A stretch of 64,000 nt of DNA from Nonomuraea terrae (GTDB taxonomy: Bacteria; Actinomycetota; Actinomycetes; Streptosporangiales; Streptosporangiaceae). The notes under the pieces are model-generated. The model ran no database searches and had not been told where the DNA came from. It saw nothing but the letters and a program-made list of their open reading frames with translations. The translations under genes were made by a program, and so were the position numbers. This document shows, in pieces, positions 9,684-18,271 of this stretch (its first letter is position 1; every line of letters starts with the position of its first letter). Location of the stretch: the NCBI RefSeq assembly GCF_004348995.1, contig NZ_SMKQ01000024.1, positions 1 to 64,000 of the forward strand, in the 5' to 3' direction.

Positions 9684-10186
9684 GGGCCGGAACCGTGCGG
9701 CGGGCGCTGCTCGTCGCCCTGCGCCACACCGGGCAGCGCCCTGCGCATCTGCTCGAGCTGGGCACGAGCGGCCATCTGCTGGGCGAACAGCGTGGTCTGG
9801 ATGCCGTGGAACAACCCCTCGAGCCAGCCGACAAGCTGGGCGTGCGCGATGCGCAGCTCGGCGTCGCTCGGCGGCGCGCCGTTGTCCTCGGTGAACGGCA
9901 GCGACAGGCGCTCCAGCTCGTCCACCAGCTCCGGCGCCAAGCCGTCCTCGAGCTCCTTGATGGAGGACTCGTGGATCTCCTTCAACCGCTTGCGGCTGGC
10001 CTCGTCGAGGGGGGCCGCGCGGACCTCCTCCAGAAGCTGCCGGATCATGCTGCCGATGCGCATCACCTTGGCGGGCTGCTCGACCAGGTTGGTGACCGAG
10101 CGATCCTCCTCGCCGTCATCGCCCTGACCTTGGAAGTCAGGGCCTACCACCACGATGTGGGGGGTGTTGTTGTCCTCAGCATTCAT
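9674..10186 (-). CDS. bpa: Bacterial proteasome activator Bpa/PafE (DUF2587)
   Basis: 170 residues. Bpa forms a dodecameric ring that opens the 20S proteasome gate without ATP and feeds it unfolded proteins. An acidic flexible head (residues 1-30) precedes a four-helix bundle (about 38-150) with LIRQLLEEV-like and LVGWLEGLFHGIQTTLFAQQ segments. The protein ends in GPYL, matching the C-terminal GQYL-type tail that docks into the proteasome alpha ring. It follows the quinone oxidoreductase by 5 bp, so the two are cotranscribed. Presence implies a proteasome in this organism. Confidence 0.93.
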   Translation of the reverse strand: MNAEDNNTPHIVVVGPDFQGQGDDGEEDRSVTNLVEQPAKVMRIGSMIRQLLEEVRAAPLDEASRKRLKEIHESSIKELEDGLAPELVDELERLSLPFTEDNGAPPSDAELRIAHAQLVGWLEGLFHGIQTTLFAQQMAARAQLEQMRRALPGVAQGDEQRPPHGSGPYL

Positions 10187-10191
10187 AACAC

Positions 10192-11148
10192 TCACCGTAC
10201 TAGCAGGATCTTGCCGACGTGTTCTCCGGAATCCAACATTCGGTGTGCTTCGGCGGCGTCCGCCATGGGCACCTCCGCGTGCACCACAGGACGCACGGCA
10301 CCCGCCCCGACCAGCGGCCAGACGTTGTCGACGACGCTGCGGACGATGACGCCCTTGTCGTCGACCGGACGGGCGCGCAGCGTCGTGGCGTGCACGGCCG
10401 CCCGCTTGGCGAGCATGGCGCCGAGGTCGATCTCGGCCTTGCGGCCACCCTGCAGGCCGATGATGACGAGCCGGCCGCCGGTCTTCAGTGCCTTGACGTT
10501 GCCCGCCAGGTATTTGGCGCCCATGATGTCGAGGATGACGTCGGCGCGTACCTTGTCGGCGAAGTCCTCCTCGCGGTAGTTGATCACCTCGTCGGCGCCC
10601 AGCGCCCTGACTCGCTCTGCCTTCTCGGCCGAGCCGACGGTGGTGACGACGTGGGCGCCGAGCGCCTTGGCGAGCTGGACGGCGAACGTGCCGATGCCGC
10701 TGGCCCCGCCGTGCACGAGCAGCGTCTCGCCCTTGCGCAGCCGGCCGATCATGAAGACGTTGGACCACACCGTGCAGGCGACCTCGGGCAGGCCCGCGGC
10801 CTCGCGCAGCGGCACGTGCTCCGGCACCGGCATGACCTGCTGCCAGGGCACCGCTACGCGCTCGGCGTAACCGCCGCCGGCGAGCAGGGCGCACACCTCG
10901 TCACCCGGCTTGAACTGCTCGACGTCGGCCCCGACCTCGGCCACCACCCCCGAGACTTCCAGTCCCGGGTAGGGGGACGTACCGGGAGGGGGGTCGTAGA
11001 ACCCCTGCCGTTGCAGGACGTCCGCGCGGTTGACCGCCGAGGCGGTCACCTCGATGAGGACGTCTCCTCGTTCGACGCGCGGCTCGGGCACCTCGCGCCA
11101 CTTCAGCACCTCAGGTCCGCCGGGCTCGGCGATCTCAATGGCTCGCAT
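10192..11148 (-). CDS. NAD(P)H:quinone oxidoreductase, zinc-free MDR family
   Basis: 318 residues. Medium-chain dehydrogenase/reductase of the QOR/PIG3 type: GroES-like N-terminal half with VNRADVLQRQG, Rossmann half with HGGASGIGTFAVQLAK. The zinc-binding cysteines of alcohol dehydrogenases are absent, as expected. Likely reduces quinones or enones with NADPH. ATG 11148 is used; a GTG two codons earlier is possible. It leads a two-gene operon with bpa, an arrangement that might couple oxidative-stress defence to protein turnover (inference). Confidence 0.92.
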   Translation of the reverse strand: MRAIEIAEPGGPEVLKWREVPEPRVERGDVLIEVTASAVNRADVLQRQGFYDPPPGTSPYPGLEVSGVVAEVGADVEQFKPGDEVCALLAGGGYAERVAVPWQQVMPVPEHVPLREAAGLPEVACTVWSNVFMIGRLRKGETLLVHGGASGIGTFAVQLAKALGAHVVTTVGSAEKAERVRALGADEVINYREEDFADKVRADVILDIMGAKYLAGNVKALKTGGRLVIIGLQGGRKAEIDLGAMLAKRAAVHATTLRARPVDDKGVIVRSVVDNVWPLVGAGAVRPVVHAEVPMADAAEAHRMLDSGEHVGKILLVR

Positions 11149-11262
11149 GCGAACCACGGTAGCCGGGCAAAGAAGTGGTGAGTTGCCGGGCTGCACGGTA
11201 AGTGATGGCGTTACCCTGCAAGGTATTTGCTGCCCCTTTAGACCCACCCGAGGGGGAACACG

Positions 11263-13458
11263 GTGGCAAGACACGATCGAGAAGAATCTCTCGAGGAACA
11301 GCTGGCCTGGCTCGACGCGATCAAGGAGACGGAGGAGACGACGCCCGTCTCCGTCGGCGCCTCTTCCGCGTCGGTGGACGAGCCGGTGGCTTCGCCGTAC
11401 CCCAAGGACCCTTGGCGGCTGGTGACCCCGCCGGAGACGCCGCCCCCGCCGCTGTTCCGGGCCGCGGCCGACTCCGTGCACGACACCGCACAGGACCCCG
11501 CGCACGAGACCGGGCAGGAGACCGGGCACGAGACGGTGCCCGCGACCGGGCGGGACACCGGGGACGACGTCGCCGAGGACGCCGACGAGACCCGCGCGGT
11601 CGCCAGGGAGGAGCTGCCGCCGCGGAGCTCCTCCGACGACGCGTTCCTCGCGCCGCTGAAGCCGCTGCCGCGGCCCGACGACACCGACACCTACCGGCTG
11701 TCGTTCACGCCGCCCAAGCCCGCCGCCGAGCAGCCGGAGGATGCCCCCGAGGCGCCGCCGTCGTGGTTCGGCGACGAGCCCGCGCGGGCGGATGAGGACC
11801 CGTCCGGGGACGACGGCGAAGGGTCCTCGCGGGATGAGATCCAGCCGCGCGTCCCGCAGTGGCCGGAGCAGCCGGAGCCCGAGCAGGAGCGGCCGGCCGA
11901 GCCGTCGCAGCCGCCGCAGTGGGCGGAGGCCTCCGAGACGTTGCCGCGTACCGACCTGCCGCACTGGCCGGGCGCCGCCGCGCCGGAGCCCGAGTCGCGC
12001 GAACGTTCCCCGTGGCCCGAGCCGCCACAGGAGCGCCCGCGGTGGTCGAGCCCGGAGGCGAGCCCCCAGTGGACGGGTCCGCAGGAGCGGCCCGAGTGGA
12101 CAGGCTCGCAGGAGCGGCCGGACTGGACAGGCCCGCAGGGTGGGACGGACTGGACGGGCCCGCAGGAACGGCCCGAGCCGGTGGAGGCGCAGGAACGTCC
12201 GCGACCGGTCGAGTCTCTGGAGCCGACCGAGTCGTCCGAACGCCCGCCCGAGCGGCCGGGCGAGCGTCTGCCCGAGCGGCCGGGCGAGCGTCTGCACGAG
12301 CGGCCGGGCGAGCGTCTGCACGAGCGGCCGGGCGAGCGTCTGCACGAGCGGCCGGGCGAGCGTCCGCAGGCGAGCGAGCGGCCCGGGCCGGGTGAGCGTC
12401 CGCAGCCGAGCGAGCAGCCCGAGTGGCGGCCCGCCGACCGCGACATCCCGCCGACGCCGCCGCGCCACCGACCGGCCCCGGTCCACGTGTTCAACGCACC
12501 GCCGCGCCCCCCGGTCACCGGCCGGCCGACCGTCGACAGCCTCGACCCCGACACCCTCCTGCGCGGACGCCGCAACGCCCCCGCCAAGGGGTGGCGGCGC
12601 CTGGTGTACAAGGCGTCCGGCGGCTGGATCAAGCCGGGCGAGCCGCCGGAGGTGCGCCGCAGGCGCGAGCTGATCACCAGGGCCCGCACGCCCGTCACCA
12701 CCGGCCACCACCGCGTCGCGGTGCTGAGCCTGAAGGGCGGCGTGGGCAAGACCACCACCACGGTCGGTCTGGGCGCCACGCTGGCGCAGGTGCGCGGCGA
12801 CCGCGTGATCGCCGTCGACGCCAACCCCGACCGCGGCACGCTCTCCGACAAGCTGGCCCTTGAGACCTCGGCCACCGTGCGCGACCTGCTCAACGAGCGC
12901 GAGCAGGTCAAGAGGTACGTCGACATCAGGGCGTTCACCTCGCAGGCGCCCTCGCGGCTGGAGGTGCTGGCCTCAGATCGCGACCCGTCGGTCTCGGAGG
13001 CGTTCAGCGGCTCCGACTACCAGGCCGTCGCCGAGGTGCTGGAGAACTTCTACTCCATCTGCCTCACCGACTGCGGCACCGGCCTGCTGCATTCGGCCAT
13101 GGGTGGCGTGCTCGGCATGGCCGACCAGATCGTGCTGGTCAGCTCGCCGTCGGTGGACGGCGCGCGGGCGGCCTCGGCGACCCTCGACTGGCTGGAGGCC
13201 CACCACTACGGCGACCTGGTGAAGAACGCCACCGTGGTGTTGTGCAGCGTCAGGCCCCGGTCGAAGTCCGCGGTCGACATCAAGAAGCTGGAGGCCCATT
13301 TCGCCGCGAGGTGCCGCGCGGTGGTGCGGGTGCCGTACGACCCGCATCTGGAGGAGGGCGCGGAGATCGACCTCGACCGCCTCCAGGAGGCGACGCGCGA
13401 CGCCTACCTGCAGCTGGCCGCCAGCGTGGGGGACGGTTTCACCGCCCTGCGCGAGTGA
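11263..13458 (+). CDS. ParA/MinD-like ATPase with long disordered repeat-rich N-terminus
   Basis: 731 residues, GTG start after GAGGGGGAA. Residues 1-440 are a low-complexity region rich in Pro, Glu, Arg and Ser. It includes four WTGPQERPE-like nonapeptides and five ERPGERLH-like octapeptides. Residues about 480-730 are a deviant Walker A ATPase: LKGGVGKTTTTVG, VDANPDRGTL, and later TDCGTGLL and VLVSSPSVDGARAA. The arrangement resembles the chromosomally encoded MinD/ParA-like proteins of actinobacteria that are often linked to type VII secretion or cell-pole positioning. No ESX gene is in this window, so the role is open. Confidence 0.88.
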   Translation: MARHDREESLEEQLAWLDAIKETEETTPVSVGASSASVDEPVASPYPKDPWRLVTPPETPPPPLFRAAADSVHDTAQDPAHETGQETGHETVPATGRDTGDDVAEDADETRAVAREELPPRSSSDDAFLAPLKPLPRPDDTDTYRLSFTPPKPAAEQPEDAPEAPPSWFGDEPARADEDPSGDDGEGSSRDEIQPRVPQWPEQPEPEQERPAEPSQPPQWAEASETLPRTDLPHWPGAAAPEPESRERSPWPEPPQERPRWSSPEASPQWTGPQERPEWTGSQERPDWTGPQGGTDWTGPQERPEPVEAQERPRPVESLEPTESSERPPERPGERLPERPGERLHERPGERLHERPGERLHERPGERPQASERPGPGERPQPSEQPEWRPADRDIPPTPPRHRPAPVHVFNAPPRPPVTGRPTVDSLDPDTLLRGRRNAPAKGWRRLVYKASGGWIKPGEPPEVRRRRELITRARTPVTTGHHRVAVLSLKGGVGKTTTTVGLGATLAQVRGDRVIAVDANPDRGTLSDKLALETSATVRDLLNEREQVKRYVDIRAFTSQAPSRLEVLASDRDPSVSEAFSGSDYQAVAEVLENFYSICLTDCGTGLLHSAMGGVLGMADQIVLVSSPSVDGARAASATLDWLEAHHYGDLVKNATVVLCSVRPRSKSAVDIKKLEAHFAARCRAVVRVPYDPHLEEGAEIDLDRLQEATRDAYLQLAASVGDGFTALRE
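12070..12177 (+). repeat. Four 27-bp coding repeats (WTGPQERPE type)
   Basis: Four in-frame 27-bp units encode WTGPQERPE, WTGSQERPD, WTGPQGGTD and WTGPQERPE. They lie inside the disordered region of the ParA-like gene and have diverged from one another. Confidence 0.85.
12250..12369 (+). repeat. Five 24-bp near-identical coding repeats (ERPGERLH type)
   Basis: Five contiguous 24-bp units start GAGCGGCCGGGCGAGCG. They encode ERPGERLP, ERPGERLH three times and ERPGERPQ. The three central units are identical at the DNA level, which points to recent slippage. Copy number probably differs between strains. Confidence 0.92.
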
Positions 13459-13459
13459 G

Positions 13460-13546
13460 CGGAGGGTGTGGGATTCGAACCCACGAGGCCATCGCTGACC
13501 TGGCCGCTTTCAAGGCGGCTGCACTCGTCCACTATGCGAACCCTCC
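13460..13546 (-). tRNA. tRNA-Ser(TGA)
   Basis: 87 nt on the minus strand, discriminator G included. Acceptor arms GGAGGGT and ACCCTCC pair. The anticodon stem GCCGC/GCGGC holds the loop CTTGAAA, giving anticodon TGA. The long variable arm is typical of serine tRNA, and the T-arm contains GGTTCGAATCC. CCA is not encoded. It begins two bases after the stop of the ParA-like gene. Confidence 0.95.
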
Positions 13547-13592
13547 CGTGTGCGGAAACCACGATAGCGGCTGTGGTGGCGAGGAGGTACGG

Positions 13593-14435
13593 TCAGCCGA
13601 GCTTCGCCAGCAGCCACTTGGGGCCGGCGGTCTCGGCGCCCAGCTCGGCGACGCGTTCCTTCAGCGCCCTGTCGGCGGTGACGACCAGGACGCGCTCCCA
13701 CGGCTTGGCCCGGCGTACGACGTCGACGATGGCGTCGTCGCCGCTGCCGGTGGCGGCGACGACCTGGATGCCGGGCACGTCGGGGGCGGTCCTGGCCGCG
13801 CCCTCCACGACAGCCACGATTCGCGGATACCACTGAGCCAGCACCGGGTGTTCCAGCCGTAGCCCGGCGACGTCGCGCAGCAGCCGGGTGGCGGCGCCCA
13901 GCCGGTCGCGCCACCAGCCGTGCTCGGCCCGCGCGCCGACGATGTTGGCCACGTCGAGCACGATGGTCTCCGGCTTGAGGGCGCCCTGGATGTGCTGCCA
14001 GCTGGCGGCGAAGCCCGGATGCAGGCGGCGCTCGGCGACCTCGGGCAGCGGCAGCCAGCGCATCTCGGTGCTCTCGCTGTTGGCGGGCGCGGCGGCGAGC
14101 AGCTCGTCCGACTCGGCGATCACCGTCTCGAACGCCCACCCTCCGTGGTCGTCGAGGTAGACGCCCCGCACCCGGAATCCGTCGCCGCCGAGCGTGGCCT
14201 CCTCGCGGGCCTCGCGCAGCGCGCCGGCTACGGCGTCCTCGTGGCTGTCGCGTGCTCCGCCGGGCAGCCCCCAGGTGCCGCCGTGGTGGCTCCACCAGGA
14301 GCGTTTCTGCATGAGCACGTACGGCATGCCGACCTCGTCATGGTGTACGAGCAGCAGCCCTGACGCACCGTGGATGCCCCAGTGCCGGTGGCCCTGGGCG
14401 CATTCGGTCCAGCCGTCGCCGTCCTGAACAGCCAT
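13593..14435 (-). CDS. Nudix hydrolase fused to a NYN/PIN-like domain
   Basis: 280 residues. The N-terminal domain (about 1-140) has the Nudix box GGARDSHEDA...REAREEA with the metal-binding glutamates. The C-terminal part (about 150-280) begins IVLDVANIVGAR and continues WWRDRLGAATRLL, GSGDDAIVDVV and VLVVTADRALKERV, which fits a NYN (PIN-fold) RNase-like domain with its acidic residues. The fusion would combine nucleotide-diphosphate hydrolysis with RNA or nucleotide processing. ATG 14435 is chosen because the Nudix fold starts soon after it. It is 13 bp downstream of the M15 peptidase gene. Confidence 0.88.
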   Translation of the reverse strand: MAVQDGDGWTECAQGHRHWGIHGASGLLLVHHDEVGMPYVLMQKRSWWSHHGGTWGLPGGARDSHEDAVAGALREAREEATLGGDGFRVRGVYLDDHGGWAFETVIAESDELLAAAPANSESTEMRWLPLPEVAERRLHPGFAASWQHIQGALKPETIVLDVANIVGARAEHGWWRDRLGAATRLLRDVAGLRLEHPVLAQWYPRIVAVVEGAARTAPDVPGIQVVAATGSGDDAIVDVVRRAKPWERVLVVTADRALKERVAELGAETAGPKWLLAKLG

Positions 14436-14448
14436 GAGCGCGTTCCTC

Positions 14449-15186
14449 TCAGCCTCCGCCCTTGCTGAAGTGCTGGAAGTCCTTGGTGCCTGACCAGTAG
14501 CCGCCCCACTCCCAGCCGACCTGGGCGAAGGCCTTGACGACCTTGTCACCCGGGTTGATCACACCTTTACCCTTTGTTGGGCGCTTGGTGAACTTTCTGG
14601 CATTGTCGTGTGCGGTGTCGCCGTCCGCGGTGACATATGGGTTCTGCCGCGGATTGATGTCTATGGCCTCGCCGTACGCGTGGTTCGACCAGCTGGTCGA
14701 ACCGGTCGCCTGGCGGCAGTTGAAGGCCGAGGTGTTGTTGGCGTCGATGGAGTCGAAGTCGTCCGCCTTGAAGGCGTCGACCAGCTTCATCTGATAGATC
14801 GGCCAGCGCCAGTCGTAGAGCTTCCTGAAGACGGTGACGATGTCGTCGGTGACGTTCTCGCGCACGACCAGTTCGCCGGTGTGCGGTTTGTCGTCGAAGC
14901 CCCAGTAGGTCAATGTGACCAGGCGCAGATCCCGGTGGTGGACCGGGCAGCCGGGCCGCCAGGAGTAGGGCAGCCGGTCGCGGGAGACCCGCGAGACCTT
15001 CGCGCTGAACTCGGGCGGAGCCGTCGGGCTCGGCGTCGCGGTGGCCGGCGAGCCGGTGGTCGGCTCGGGTGTCGGTGATTGCGGCGCCGCGGGCGCGGCC
15101 GTCGCGGGTGGTGCGGCGGCCGGACCCGCCGCGCCGCACGCAACGGACGCGATGACCGCGAACGCCAGGGCGGCTGTACGTTTCAT
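14449..15186 (-). CDS. Secreted M15 family peptidase (D-Ala-D-Ala carboxypeptidase-like)
   Basis: 245 residues. A signal peptide with cysteine in SVACGAAG (possible lipobox, atypical at -3) is followed by a Pro/Thr/Ala linker to about residue 60. The catalytic domain has SWSNHAYGEAIDIN, with the zinc-binding His and Asp of M15 enzymes, and a C-terminal DFQHFS with the third ligand. VanY/YodJ-type enzymes of this family cut peptidoglycan stem peptides. It acts outside the membrane. Confidence 0.9.
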   Translation of the reverse strand: MKRTAALAFAVIASVACGAAGPAAAPPATAAPAAPQSPTPEPTTGSPATATPSPTAPPEFSAKVSRVSRDRLPYSWRPGCPVHHRDLRLVTLTYWGFDDKPHTGELVVRENVTDDIVTVFRKLYDWRWPIYQMKLVDAFKADDFDSIDANNTSAFNCRQATGSTSWSNHAYGEAIDINPRQNPYVTADGDTAHDNARKFTKRPTKGKGVINPGDKVVKAFAQVGWEWGGYWSGTKDFQHFSKGGG

Positions 15187-15215
15187 CTAGCCACCATATG
15201 CGACGTCCGGCCAGG

Positions 15216-15692
15216 TCAAGGGACTATCAGCACCGTACGACGGGCCCGTTTGGCCAGGGTGGCGGCCACCGAGTGCCGCCACGGCGAACGCGAGCGCCCC
15301 ACCACGATCGCGTCCGCCATGTACGTGCTCGCCAGCGTCTCCAGCTCGCGGGCCGCCTCACCGCGCATGCTCACGAACGCCCACGGGACCGCGGCGCCGC
15401 GTAGTTCCTCCCGCAGGTCGTCGCGCAGGTCGGTGGCCGAGTCGGGGATGACCGGCGACCCGGCGAAGAACCACAGTGTGGCGCTGTTGAGTGACTCCAC
15501 GAAGGCGACGAGCAGCGCGGCGTCGTCCCGGCGGGCGAGCCCGGCCGCGTACGCGAGCGCGTTGCGGCTCGGGCCCGATCCGTCGAAGCCAACGACGAGC
15601 AGGCCGGCTCCGTCCTTGCCGATCTCGAACCGCCCGCTGGGGCGCCGGCCTGACACCGGTTCCCACCGGGGGTCCTCGCCGATGCCGAACAC
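15216..15692 (-). CDS. Universal stress protein (UspA family)
   Basis: 158 residues, one Usp domain. VVGFDGSGPSRNAL opens the fold and VVGRSRSPWRHSVAATL carries a modified G-x2-G-x9-G-S nucleotide-binding loop. It follows the 78-residue membrane gene by 13 bp and is the last gene of the operon that starts with the MFS exporter. Probably induced together with the exporter. Confidence 0.88.
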   Translation of the reverse strand: MFGIGEDPRWEPVSGRRPSGRFEIGKDGAGLLVVGFDGSGPSRNALAYAAGLARRDDAALLVAFVESLNSATLWFFAGSPVIPDSATDLRDDLREELRGAAVPWAFVSMRGEAARELETLASTYMADAIVVGRSRSPWRHSVAATLAKRARRTVLIVP

Positions 15693-15705
15693 GGCACTTC
15701 CCGGG

Positions 15706-15942
15706 TCAGACGTCCGCGTGCTTGCCGCGGGAGGCCAGTTCGCGCAGCACGTCGGCCGCGTAGATCACCAGGGCCACGAACCCGAGCGCCGCGAGTGCGC
15801 CGCCGACCCACAGGTCGTTGACGGTCGCGTCGGCGTACTCGTCGCCGCGCGGCTGGTAGCCGACCGCGAACGGCGCGGCGACCAGCCAAAGGCCGCCGAG
15901 GAACAGCAGGACCAGGGCGGTGATGCCCACTTTGGCTCTCAT
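15706..15942 (-). CDS. Small two-helix membrane protein, paralogue of its upstream neighbour
   Basis: 78 residues with helices at about 5-28 and 44-65. LGGLWLVAAPFAVGYQP aligns with LAGLWLMIAPFALGTQP in the gene before it, so the pair arose by duplication. The composition is like SPW-type two-helix membrane domains. Start and stop overlap as ATGA with the upstream gene, so translation is coupled. Function unknown. Confidence 0.82.
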   Translation of the reverse strand: MRAKVGITALVLLFLGGLWLVAAPFAVGYQPRGDEYADATVNDLWVGGALAALGFVALVIYAADVLRELASRGKHADV

Positions 15943-16367
15943 CGGGTCTCCTCCACTCCGACCAGGGACCCCCTGCCGTTCTGGCGGTGCTCGCCGCCCG
16001 GGCGCGAGGGGGTGTTCAAGTCTTCACGCAGCGCCTCGACCAGCGGCGCGAGCAGGGTGGCCAGCTCGGCGGAGGACGCCTGCGGCTGCACGGGGACGGG
16101 CTCGGGCTCCGGCTCGGGCTCCGCCTTGGGCTTCGGCACCACCAGTCCGCGCACCACCAAGGTCTCGTGAATGGCCAGCACGAAAGCGATCACGCCCACG
16201 AGGCCGACGACGGCCACGCCGAGACCGGTGAAGAACTCGGTCTGGGTGGCGTTCGTCCAGTCGGCGTCCTCGGGCTGCGTACCGAGGGCGAAGGGCGCGA
16301 TCATCAGCCACAGTCCGGCCAGCACGGCCAGGGCTGCGGCGACCGCGCCTACGAACTTGCGAATCAT
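15939..16367 (-). CDS. Membrane protein with two helices and a charged C-terminal tail
   Basis: 142 residues. Helices at about 6-28 and 48-70, then a KPKAEPEPEPEPVPVQP stretch and a helical tail ending in a polar segment. The start ATG shares its first base with the TAA stop of the MFS gene (TAATG), and its stop overlaps the next start as ATGA. It may assemble with the shorter paralogue or with the exporter; this is inferred from coupling alone. Confidence 0.82.
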   Translation of the reverse strand: MIRKFVGAVAAALAVLAGLWLMIAPFALGTQPEDADWTNATQTEFFTGLGVAVVGLVGVIAFVLAIHETLVVRGLVVPKPKAEPEPEPEPVPVQPQASSAELATLLAPLVEALREDLNTPSRPGGEHRQNGRGSLVGVEETR

Positions 16368-18175
16368 TACGAGATTCCTCCTGATACGAGGTCTTTTTCT
16401 GGTGGCGAAGCCTGCGCGATCAGCGCCCGTGATGTGGGCCGCAGGACGGTCTGCGCCACCGTCCAGGCCCGCTCGCGTTCGGGGCGATCGTCGGGCGGCG
16501 CCATCTTGGCGACCGCGGTGAGCAGGGCGGAGCGCTCGCCGTTCACCCGCTCGACGCGCTGGGCGATGAGTTCGAGCAGCAGACCGGCCAGGACCAGGTC
16601 GTCCTTGCTGAGCGGCTTCGGCGCGGGCGCGGTGGGCGTGCTCCCGCCGCGCAGCGGCAGCTCCTTCAGGAAGAGCGCGGCCAGAAAACCGAGCAGCGCG
16701 ATGGGCACGCCCACGATGAACACGGTCTCCAGGCCCCGGGTGAACGACTCCAGCACGATGTTCTTGATCGGTCCGGGCAGGTGCTGGATGGCGTCGGGGC
16801 TGCCGAGCTTGACGTCCGAGCCGCCGCCGGGCACCGCGATGTGCGCGGCCTTGAGCATCTCGGCCATCTCGTCCTTGAGACGGTTGTTCAGGATGGCGCC
16901 GAACGCCGCCACGCCGACGGCGCCGCCGAGCGACCGGAAGAACGACACGCCCGACGTGGTGGCCGCCATGTCGCGCATCTCCGAGCCGTTCTGGGCGGCC
17001 AGGATGAGCATCTGCATCGACATGCCGAGCCCGACGCCGAGGACCGCCACGTCGAAGCCGATGACCCACTGGCTGGAGTCGACGTGCAGCCGGGACAGCA
17101 GGAAGAGCCCCAGGGCCACCAGCAACATGCCGACGACCGGGAAGATCTTCCACTTGCCGGTCTCGGTGACGATCTTGCCGGAGATCACGCCGGACAGGAA
17201 GAGCCCGAACACCATGGGCAGCGTCATCAGGCCCGAGTTGGTCGGGCTGAGGCCCTTGACGATCTGCAGGTATTGCGGCAGGTAGATCATCGCGCCGAAC
17301 ATCGCCATGCCGACGAACAGCGAGGCGGCACTGGTCAGCACGAACGTACGGTTGCGGAACAGCCGCGGCGGCAGGATCGGGTTACGCGCGGTCCGCTCCG
17401 ACAACACCGCACCGGCGAGCATGAGCAGGCTGAAGGCCGACAGGGCGTACGTCCAGAACGAGTTCCATTCGAACTCGTTGCCGCCCAGGGTCAGCAGCAG
17501 CATGAGCCCGCTCGCGCTGGCGGTGATGGTCGTGGCACCCCAGATGTCGATCGAGGTGTTCCGCTTGACCGGGGGAAGTCGCAGAACCCTCTGGATCACC
17601 AGGAACGCCACCACGGCGAACGGCACCACCACGTAGAAGCACCATCGCCACCCCAGCCAGCTGGCGTCGACGATGAAGCCGCCGAGCAGCGGCCCCGCCA
17701 CGGTGGAAATGCCGAACACGGCGCCCATGTAGCCGGAATAGCGGCCGCGTTCGCGCGGGGAGACGATGTCTCCCAGGATCACCTGCGACAGGGCCGACAA
17801 GCCACCAACACCCAGGCCCTGGACGGCACGGGCGGCGATCAGCTGTCCCATGTTCTGGGACAGGCCCGCCACCAGGGACGCCGCGACGAACAGACCGAGA
17901 GCGGTCTGGAAGAGCAGCTTGCGGCCGAACAGGTCGGACAGTTTGCCCCACAACGGCGTGGACACCGTCATCGTCAGCATGGTCGCGCTCGCGACCCATG
18001 AGTACTGGTCCTGACCGCCTAGTTCCCCCACGATCGTCGGCAGTGCCGTGCCCACCACCGAAGTCGAGATCATCGACGTGAGCATCGCGAGCATGAGCCC
18101 GGACATGACCTCGAGGATCTCGCGGTGGGTGTATTGCCGCTTCGCGGGGGATGCGGCCTGCGCTTGGGCTACCAA
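16367..18175 (-). CDS. MFS drug exporter, DHA2/EmrB-QacA type
   Basis: 602 residues, about 14 membrane helices. Motif A-like WGKLSDLFGRK follows helix 2, RAVQGLGVGGL is motif B and GPLLGGFIVDASWLGWRWCF fits motif C and its flank. A soluble tail of about 80 residues with a heptad-like LLLELIAQRVERV helix follows the last helix. TTG 18175 is the only start with a good site (AAGGGG) that keeps the basic leader; an ATG 24 codons later is the alternative. It is divergent from a TetR gene, which points to inducible multidrug or antibiotic export. Confidence 0.9.
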   Translation of the reverse strand: MVAQAQAASPAKRQYTHREILEVMSGLMLAMLTSMISTSVVGTALPTIVGELGGQDQYSWVASATMLTMTVSTPLWGKLSDLFGRKLLFQTALGLFVAASLVAGLSQNMGQLIAARAVQGLGVGGLSALSQVILGDIVSPRERGRYSGYMGAVFGISTVAGPLLGGFIVDASWLGWRWCFYVVVPFAVVAFLVIQRVLRLPPVKRNTSIDIWGATTITASASGLMLLLTLGGNEFEWNSFWTYALSAFSLLMLAGAVLSERTARNPILPPRLFRNRTFVLTSAASLFVGMAMFGAMIYLPQYLQIVKGLSPTNSGLMTLPMVFGLFLSGVISGKIVTETGKWKIFPVVGMLLVALGLFLLSRLHVDSSQWVIGFDVAVLGVGLGMSMQMLILAAQNGSEMRDMAATTSGVSFFRSLGGAVGVAAFGAILNNRLKDEMAEMLKAAHIAVPGGGSDVKLGSPDAIQHLPGPIKNIVLESFTRGLETVFIVGVPIALLGFLAALFLKELPLRGGSTPTAPAPKPLSKDDLVLAGLLLELIAQRVERVNGERSALLTAVAKMAPPDDRPERERAWTVAQTVLRPTSRALIAQASPPEKDLVSGGIS

Positions 18176-18212
18176 GACACCACATCCCCTTCTTGCAAAT
18201 TTATCCGAGTTG

Positions 18213-18230
18213 AGTATACGCACGTTTACT
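18213..18230. promoter_or_regulatory. Candidate TetR operator between MFS exporter and its regulator
   Basis: AGTATACGCACGTTTACT is an 18-bp imperfect inverted repeat with 14 of 18 positions symmetrical. It sits in the 96-bp gap between the divergent exporter and TetR genes, where a repressor would control both. Confidence 0.5.
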
Positions 18231-18271
18231 AGCCGCACGGTAAGTCGGGGTTCGTTGAGTAGAGTGCGGGC

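Noticed and set aside
11199-11218. GGTAA-N9-TTACC inverted repeat before the ParA-like gene
   Set aside because: Arms are only five bases and no regulator or second copy supports it.
12250-12369. Tandem 24-bp repeats considered as a CRISPR array
   Set aside because: Units are contiguous without spacers and lie in frame inside a coding region; no cas genes are present in the window.
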